Origin: Steromphala cineraria
Lineage: Eukaryota > Mollusca > Gastropoda > Trochida > Trochidae
Direction of reading: 5' to 3'
Assembly (NCBI GenBank): GCA_916613615.1
Contig: OU744728.1
Span: 29,033,450 to 29,097,449, forward strand
Length of the DNA stretch: 64,000 nt
A program made the position numbers and the translations under genes. Each line of letters starts with the position of its first letter. Position 1 is the first letter of the stretch. Under the pieces are notes generated by a model that made no database searches, was not told the origin of the DNA, and saw only the letters and a program-made list of their open reading frames with translations. Of this stretch, positions 26,400 through 35,300 are shown piece by piece.

Positions 26400-29300
26400 C
26401 TACCATCACCATCACCATCAACATCATCATCATCATCATCATAACAAATCAATAAAGTGCTATTTTCCATGAAGACTATGCTAAAAGGACACAGCTTGGA
26501 ACTGAATGTGAACAAATTAGTGCAGTCTGATAGTTGACAGGCTATTTTTTTGCTAACAGCCAGATTTTCTGTACTTTTTTCCAACTTTTTTATTGTAAAA
26601 ATCATACCCTTTCTAAACAAACGTTTACGCCTAAATCACATGGTATGTTGGCATAACAAAAGTTTAAAATTTTATGAAAAAGTACAAATTCATGTACATG
26701 TTTGTTTCCAATATAATTTAAAGAATAAATATGAAGCCATGAAACTGTTCATCAAAAACCAGTTCAGTTGTTTGAGGGTTAAACCTAACTCCGTACCTCT
26801 TCGCCATCCAGCTTGACGTTCTCGAAGTTGTTTTTCTCCGCCTGAGGAACGTTCTTCTTGATGGTTCTCCGACCCTCCACCTCTATACTAGGGTACTCCT
26901 TCTTGTAGTCCTGACTGATGCGGTCTGGTCGCGGTGTTGGCTCCACGTTCTGTTCACATAGGAGGAAATATTATTGAAGAAGTGACTTATTGGTTAGAAC
27001 TGCTTGGGAAATATGTTAGTCCTGAGTGAGGTGTTCAATGATAAAAATGGGCGGTGCTTGTTGACCAGTTACATTATGATCAGAGTAACAGCATGTGAAT
27101 TAAGCATGCTGGAACGGGCCAATCGAAGTTGGAAATACTAAGAGGAAAGAACGGTTCAGGACACATGGAGTTATCCATGGAATACAGTGGTGAAGTGGTA
27201 AGCATGCTTTCCTCTCACGCCAAGGTCGGGATCCTGGTGGAGACCCCAACAATTTGTGACCTGGGCCATATGTCTTGTTGTGTCTTTGGGCAAGGCACTT
27301 CATTCTCATAACACTCAGTTCATCCAGCTCTACAAATGGGTACCAGAACAAGGGAGAGCAGAGCACTTGTTAATCAGTGCCACTGAACATACTGAGTATT
27401 GAATCATCGCGCTTTGAGCATGCTTTGTCTTTATAATATGTGTGGTATACGAAAGCTTTTATTATCATTATATGCACAGTAAGAACACAATTCTGGTACT
27501 CTTCCCAGATAAATCCATGTGCTGTGAATTGTTCTCTTCTCCTCTTCAATGAAGGAACTAAAGTGATCTAGCAGTATTGTGATGCCAAAGGTCTCTTCAT
27601 AAGGTATTGTGAACCAGAAGGGTCAAGTGGGCGGAAGTAAGATTTAGATAGTTTTCAAACATAAAACCAATTATTGATTATTTTGAATATACATGTATAT
27701 CAGTACCATATTTTGAATTAGGAATAAACATGGACTACATATTCAAAACATATTGGAAATTATGTAAATTTATTTTTAAATATTTTTGAAATAATGACAA
27801 GGGGGAAAAAACATTTAAAATCATCAGAAAGAAGGACATAAGCTGAAAAAAATCTCTTTAATATGAAAATTAAGAATTGCAGAAAAATCTTTATAACCAT
27901 TGTTAAACAAGAGTTTGCCACTAACATGGCAATGTCCCCACATTCTCTCCATATATTACAATACATAGTCCCCCATTCCCCTGTGGCAGGGGACAATAAC
28001 AATAAAGGCAAGATATATTGCATTCAACCGAAAATGATATTTTTTAACATAAAAGCTAATAAATAATATTGCATGAAAGATATTAAAGTCTTAATAAATG
28101 TATTACTAAAAAAAATAAAAAAAATAAGGCTTATTGATATTTTATCAATTCATAATGATAAAGATAAAGAACTATTCCAGGAGTTGTTGAGGATCAGATA
28201 TGACAAACTTTATAAATGATATTATTTTTTGTATTTTGAACTTCATAAAGTATCGTTTGTTGCAAAAAAGTATAATTATATGACATGACATTGCATAATG
28301 ACAATGGGAAGGTTTAAAGTCGTGATTGTGTATATTGATAGATATATGCTATTAAGTGTTGATGATGATTGCCTATAAAAGTAGAAAACAGGGTGTGTAG
28401 AATAAGTAGAATGGTAGATATTGCAGTATTTTCTACTATCTAAATGTGAAGCTATAGAATTTTAGTTGAGAAAAATATGAGTTGAAGGAAATTTGAATAA
28501 GAAAGAAAAAATATAAAAGTAAACTATACCAAATAATATATATAAAAATATGAATACATAAAAAAATTATTAGAAAATGCATAAAATAGTTACCTCAAGC
28601 ACACAAGGTTCCTATTCATAAAATATTAAGTAGAAACAATAGATTACATTTCTGCAAATGTTCATGCAAAATATGAATAAAATCAAAAGAGGATCTTCAA
28701 TGTAAAACTTTTTTCGACAATAAAATGAAAAACATAAACATACTGAACAATTCATCCTACTATTATCAAAACTGAAAATTTGGTGGGGAACTATACCAAA
28801 ATGATCATCATATAGTAAGGAGAATCACTAAATTCAACTATATCAAGCATGATATTGAATTGATACTGCCTAAAAGAAAAGTAATTCAATGAACCTGAAA
28901 CAAACACATTCCTTTAAACATATGAAGTACTAGTACAGTATTTTTTAGTGAACCACCTGTTTTACAAACTGAGTCATAATAGGTAAACTATGTAAATTCA
29001 AGTGGAACTAGGCCAAAGCATGAAAACCAGAGTCAACTACCACTAAACTAGGCCACTGTCTTAAAGAGGCAGTAGCACGTCTTTTGAAAATTTTATATTT
29101 TAAAATTTTCACTGATAATTGTATGTTAATGCTAAATGTATTATATTGATAGTGCTAAATATCATATTACACAAACCAATCATCCATGGTCAGAGAACAA
29201 ATCATAAAGATTCACATATAGTCCAGTGGCGGCCATTTTTGAGTGAACACCTTGGGTTCATTTTGTGAAAGAAAAAGGAACTTTACATCATATATTTCAT

Positions 29301-32300
29301 TATTACTGCTTCATTTGATATGAATCAATACATTGTATTTCAATTGGAACCATTTATTTTCATTTTCCTGACATCACCTAATATTCCCCATAAAAATGTA
29401 CTACTGCCCCTTTAAGACAAAACTTGATCAATTTCATGCAAACTGGGCAAAACTGGAAACATAACTACAAAAAACATTGAAAAATTGTTATGGCTGTAAA
29501 TCAATTCTTATTCGGAAATGTGTCCACTGAATTGTTGACCTACCTTTGAGGTGCCGTTGTCTGCCCACTGCTGAGAGTGTGGACGGTCAGAGTGGACAGG
29601 AAGGGGCTCAGCCGGCTGACCGTCCCGTTGGTCACCCCATGCATGCTGCCGAGAGTCTTTCGGGGCCTTCTGTGTGGAGAAAACATGAAAGCAATCAATA
29701 TCAGTTTCTATGAATTTATGTTTATTAGTCTCTTATTAGGCTCTTGAATTAAATAAACAGAGATAAAAAAAACTGTGTTCACATACTCTTGACATTCAAA
29801 ACTGAGTAAACAGACTCTTGAGATTCAAATCCGAGCTTACTGAATATCTACACTTAAACAATTTGTCCACAACTGTTGTGACCATATTTTTGGTGATTTG
29901 CAAAACCATACCACAGTCATCAAAATTACTAGCAACTGCATAATCACCAAGTGTGCAGACACAAAAAATGGAAGATTTGTTATTTAAACAGCCACCAGTA
30001 GTTTAACTTGAGAGAACCCAAATATGTGCTGTGGGGTCTAAATCTAACATGATATTAAAGGAGCAGTAGCACATTTTTAGGGAGAATATAAGATATGGCA
30101 GAAAAATGAAGATAAATGGTTCTAATTGAAAGACAATGTATTTAAACTAAATGAACCAGTTATGAATCAAATATATTTTTCCTTTTCTTACAAAAATGAA
30201 TTAAAGTTGTTCACACAAAAATGGCCACCCATGGACTTTATGTGAATTTTCATAATTTTTTTCAAAAAACGTGCTACATGCCCTTTTATGTACTGATAAC
30301 ATATCACTAACCTTCTTTTCTTCCTCCATTGCCCTCTTCCTTGCCTTGGCAAGAATCTTGGAAGTTCCAGGAGGATGTGCCTTTACTTTAGCCTGTTCTT
30401 CCTTCTTGAGAACCATGGAGGCCGAGAGGGGCTGAGTGAAGGGACTCTCCAGCTTCGTGTCTTCTTCATTCACTGGAATGTTTCATTGTTATTGAACATG
30501 ATGAGCAGATAGGAGCAGTTAAAGGGACAGTCCTATCTGGGTATTCCTGTTCACACATACAATGGCTCTGCTTGATTGGTAACCTGGCGTACTATCAGGC
30601 ATACACCAATACCCTTGATACCAGACAACAGAGTTGAAACATGTTACTAGAGGTAAAATATTTGTTGATTTATATGTATCAACATTATAATGAAACGCAA
30701 ACTCTGTGAAAAAAGCAACGACGACGAGAATGAAAATGTTGATCGAAACTTTAAGTGTGAGTAGATTTGCTGCAGCATAACATGGCATTGTTGTTTAGTG
30801 TTATCACTAATCATTTGTAAATGTTTGCATATTCTATTAATACAAATAGTTTATTTTCAATTTCAAATCATAATTGATCAAAACACAGCATTTGTTTGTG
30901 ATATTTCCCAGATTGACACGACACGGACCGGGAACATTGATTGTGTATCTGACATTTCCTATCTTACACAATAGCGAACTCAAAGTTGATAGGACAGAGT
31001 CTCTGAATACAATGAAAACTATAAACTTTTTAGATGAGAGGGGTTGAGTCAACGTTTTCACCATGTTGATGTTCACCTTGTTCACCACAATGTTCCTTTG
31101 TAATTGCATAAAAATAGGGTAAAATGGAGTTGCATGCTGCTTGAAACACTTTTACCTGAGAGACACTTGTAAATGTCTAAGTCTTCAGATCATATTCATT
31201 AGAAACTTTTCAGCATTATGGCTAGTGGTATGCTGAATGTATGTCCCATGTTATCCAGATTCTTGTTTGTTGACTACAGATACTTTGATAAAAAGAACTG
31301 TGTAAATGAATAATCTTACTCGTTAATTAATTAACTGAAATAGAAAGGCGGTTGACCCTCCAACGGATGACAAACTAAGGAGTATCAGACATAATAACTT
31401 ATTGTGATGTTTCGCCATCTGTGGGGGCGCCTTCATCAGACTCTTTCTTAAGTGGATCCAGATCAAACTTAGGACTGTCAGCCTTTAACTGAACCATGGA
31501 AAATGTGATCAGACCAATAATTAACTGGAAGAATTAACGTTACTGAGACGTCAGTCTGACTTAATCAAAATAAAAGGTAGTTTGGACACAGGAATGCAAA
31601 TATAAGGCATTTAGGTATATCAGGAACAATTTAGAATATGAAAATGTATGCTTGACCAAAATAAATGACTTCTGTCCAAATTTTCAAAATCACATTTTTA
31701 AATTATTTCGATTTCAGATTCACTTTCCCTTGAATAACGACCCCACACTCACCCTTTATTCCCTCGGCCACCCAGGGGTGATGCAGCAGTTCAGGCCAGG
31801 AGAGCCTCTGTCTGGGGTTCTTGTTGAGAAGCCCCTGCAGGAAGTCCTTGAATGGCATACTCATGTTCTTGGGCCACTTGACCGGGTCCTTGATGATCAT
31901 GTTGACCAGCTGGAAGATGCTGTTTGTGTAGAAGGGAGGCTGACCGGTGAACAGCTCGTACAGGATACATCCAAGAGCCCTGAAAGAGATAGGTCAAACA
32001 AATTGAATCACGTTGACCAGCTGGAAGATGCTGTTGGTGTAGAAGGGAGGCTGACCGGTAAACAGCTCGTACAGGATACAGCCAAGGGCCCTAAAAGATA
32101 AAGGTCAAACAAATTGAATGATGTTCACCAGCTGAAAGATACTGTTGGTGTAGAAGGGAGGCTGACCCGTGAACAGCTCGTACAGGATACAGCCAAGAGC
32201 CCTGAAAGAGATAGGTCAAACAAATTGAATTATGTTGACCAGCTGGAAGATGCTGTTGGTGTAGAAGGGAGGCTGACCGGTAAACAGCTCGTACAGGATA

Positions 32301-35300
32301 CAGCCAAGGGCCCTAAAAGATAAAGGTCAAACAATTTGAATCATGTTGACCAGCTGGAAGTTGCTGTTGGTGTAGAAAGGAGGCTGACCGGTGAACAGCT
32401 TGTACAGGATACAGCCAAGGGCCCTGAAAGAGATAGTCAAACAAATTGTGGGAAGTTGAGACTTATTCCAGATTGGGATCTTGCAGAGAAAAGTTATATC
32501 TAACATCGGAACAAATTCCCAACAAGCTAATAATTGTGCCAGGCAATGGGTAATTCAAGCTATGAAAAAATAACAAATTGTAAGCATATTTACCAGAGAT
32601 CAGCTGTGTGGTCATACGGCTTCTCCTCGACTAGTTCTGGTGACATGTACAATGGAGTGCCCTGAATACAACAGATAGAAATTCATTAAGATTACGAAAA
32701 GTAAGTGAAACATTGAAAACAAGAAATAGGTTTAATCATCAGCATGGAGTGAAGTACTATCATTAAACTTGGCTGTCAGTTTCTTTCAACTAAACTTTCT
32801 AAGTGTTACAAAAGACCCTAACGTAGTCCTTAAGTCATCCTATAGACTGATAATTATCATTGTAATTTGAGGAATGATAACTAACCCATAATATCGTCTT
32901 AGAGATAGATAAGCACCATAATTATTTATGAAGTGAGCTAATACTACAGATATAACATAGTGCGAAAATGTGCTTTTAGCTTGTGTTCTTAAATCTACAC
33001 AAGAGCATCATTAGACAAAAACCCTTTACAATAACTTAACATCCTCTTAACTATAGACATAACTATATGGATTCATGAAATGGGCCACTGGTCCAGTTAC
33101 TATAAAATTGAATGTTAAACTAGTCATTGGTTATAAAAAGAAAGCTGAAAGTTTGATTTATGCATTCTTTATCAATTTGACACCGCTAATGGCTGAAATA
33201 TTGCTCAAGCAGGATAACACAATAACTCACTCACTCACTTACTCCTTATCAATTAGAAAGTCAATAAATGTAACAATCATCATCAAACCAACCAACCTTT
33301 ATAGAAGTGAGAACAAATGTGTTAAAGCTCATAGCTCGGGCGAATCCAAAATCACAGAGCTTGACACATCCACCTTTTCCAAGCAGGATGTTCTGGGGCT
33401 TCATGTCTCGATGCAGAATACGATGTGAGTGGAGGTAGAAGAGAGCTGACACCAGGTGACACGCGATGATCTGAACCTGGACACACAAACAATAAGATAT
33501 TGCACGAAATAAGGCTCACTTATACATTCCTTCATTTTGTTCTAAGATGAAATCCTGATGTAGTGTATGACAAGCGATGATCTGAACCTGGAAACACAAA
33601 CAATAAGATATCATGTAGAATAAGACCTGTCTGATAAGGTTTCCATGGGTACTCAAGTAATCAAGCCCAAGTCGGTCTAGCTTGTCCATATTCTTGCACT
33701 TGATGACTTCAAAAGAGAATGTCACTATTCTCATTTAAGTTTTTTCTGACTGTCTGTGAAGTAAGGGGATCAACAATTCGATTTCAAGACATTGGTGTCA
33801 AACTATTCTATATATGCACATGTATAAGTCAACATATGTGTTGATAGTATCTGGGCTGAACACCAAAGAAAGAAAATTTGGGTACCCAGGTCCGAGTCGA
33901 GTCTGACACCTCAAGTACTCGAGTCCAATATTTTTAGACCTGTGGATGCCCTACTGTCTAACTTTTGTTTTGTTTTAGGATGAAACCCTGATATAGCGTA
34001 CAATGGATAAGCAAGGGATGCATCATTGAATGGAACAATAATATTCTTTCATTTTGTCCCTGGATGGTTTTCTCAAAGGATTTCAGTTTTGAACCTACTT
34101 GATTAGATCATGGAACATTTTAGCCAAGTATGAACTGATGGTAGGGACCCCTCCCAATGGTAAAGGTATCCTATTTCTGTAAATTTATAACAAAACAAAA
34201 TGGGCCAGAAGAGCGCTCAATGAGGAATGCTGCTTTTCATTTTGTCGCTGGATGGTTCTCTCTGTGGTTTTCATTTGTGAACCTGCTTGATTAGATCACT
34301 CAACATTTTAACCAAGTCTGAACAGATCATCTTCCTACGGCAAGGTGAAAACGTATCGAGCAACTCCTCATTTCGACCTTGCCATCACAAGGTAGAAAAC
34401 TGATGATCCGGAGCAGCGACATCTATCGTGATCACGAGTTACGCCCCTTATTAGCTCTTTCAACAATAGCCAATGAAATTGACGTTTACATTCGGAACAA
34501 ATTCAAAATACTAACAGACGATCTTTTTGAAACCCAAATGAGTGAAATTTAATTTTAAACTTCAGTCCGCATGGTTGTTTTCATGTTTTTGATGAGCACC
34601 GAGAATGCAGAGAAGACAAACATTAATGTATCACTCAAATAAAGTGTTTCTCTCCCTTGTAAAACGCATACAAAAGTTTGTTTTTTTCAAATCGGATCAT
34701 TTAACATGCTGTCTTCTGATTGGACTATTCTACTTCCGTGCAGCGGGTTGAAATGCTAGCACAGAAATTACGGCCAATGATGTCAAGGGAGGAATGGGAA
34801 AGTTTAGAAACTTTTTTGTTTCGCCCGTGACGTTGTGAAGATGGAACAGAATGGAGGTAACCTTCCAACTGATATTGGCATCCTATGTCTCAAAACATTT
34901 AAACAACAGAGATACTAAAAGTGGGCCAATTTTCAGATGAGTGCCTCAAGGAAGAAGACTGATTTAGTTGACTTGTGTCATGGAAAAGCAATAATAGTAA
35001 GCAAGGATTACCTCAACATTGAAAATAGGGGGGTCATAAAATTATTTTGTGCAGTATGTGAATGTGCTGTTACCTGTTCCTCGGGCAAGTTGCCATCATC
35101 CTCGAGAATCTGGAAGAGTTCACCCTGTGCGTAGTCTGTCACCACGACAACCTGCAGAAAACAGCATTTCAATAGCTTCACAAGTGACCAAAAAACATTG
35201 TTTTTTTAACAATAATACAACACCTTATTGTAAGATTTGTAAGAATAAAGTTGATAAAATTAACAACTTTTCTTTTTTACATTGCCTTCTAATATAGCAT

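Noticed and set aside
26119..26620. Histidine-, methionine- and aspartate-rich frames
   Set aside because: They are translations of the CAT microsatellite.
31652..32323. Plus-strand frames with repeated [13 protein letters not shown]
   Set aside because: They are the antisense of the STK36 kinase exon copies. The minus strand encodes conserved kinase sequence.
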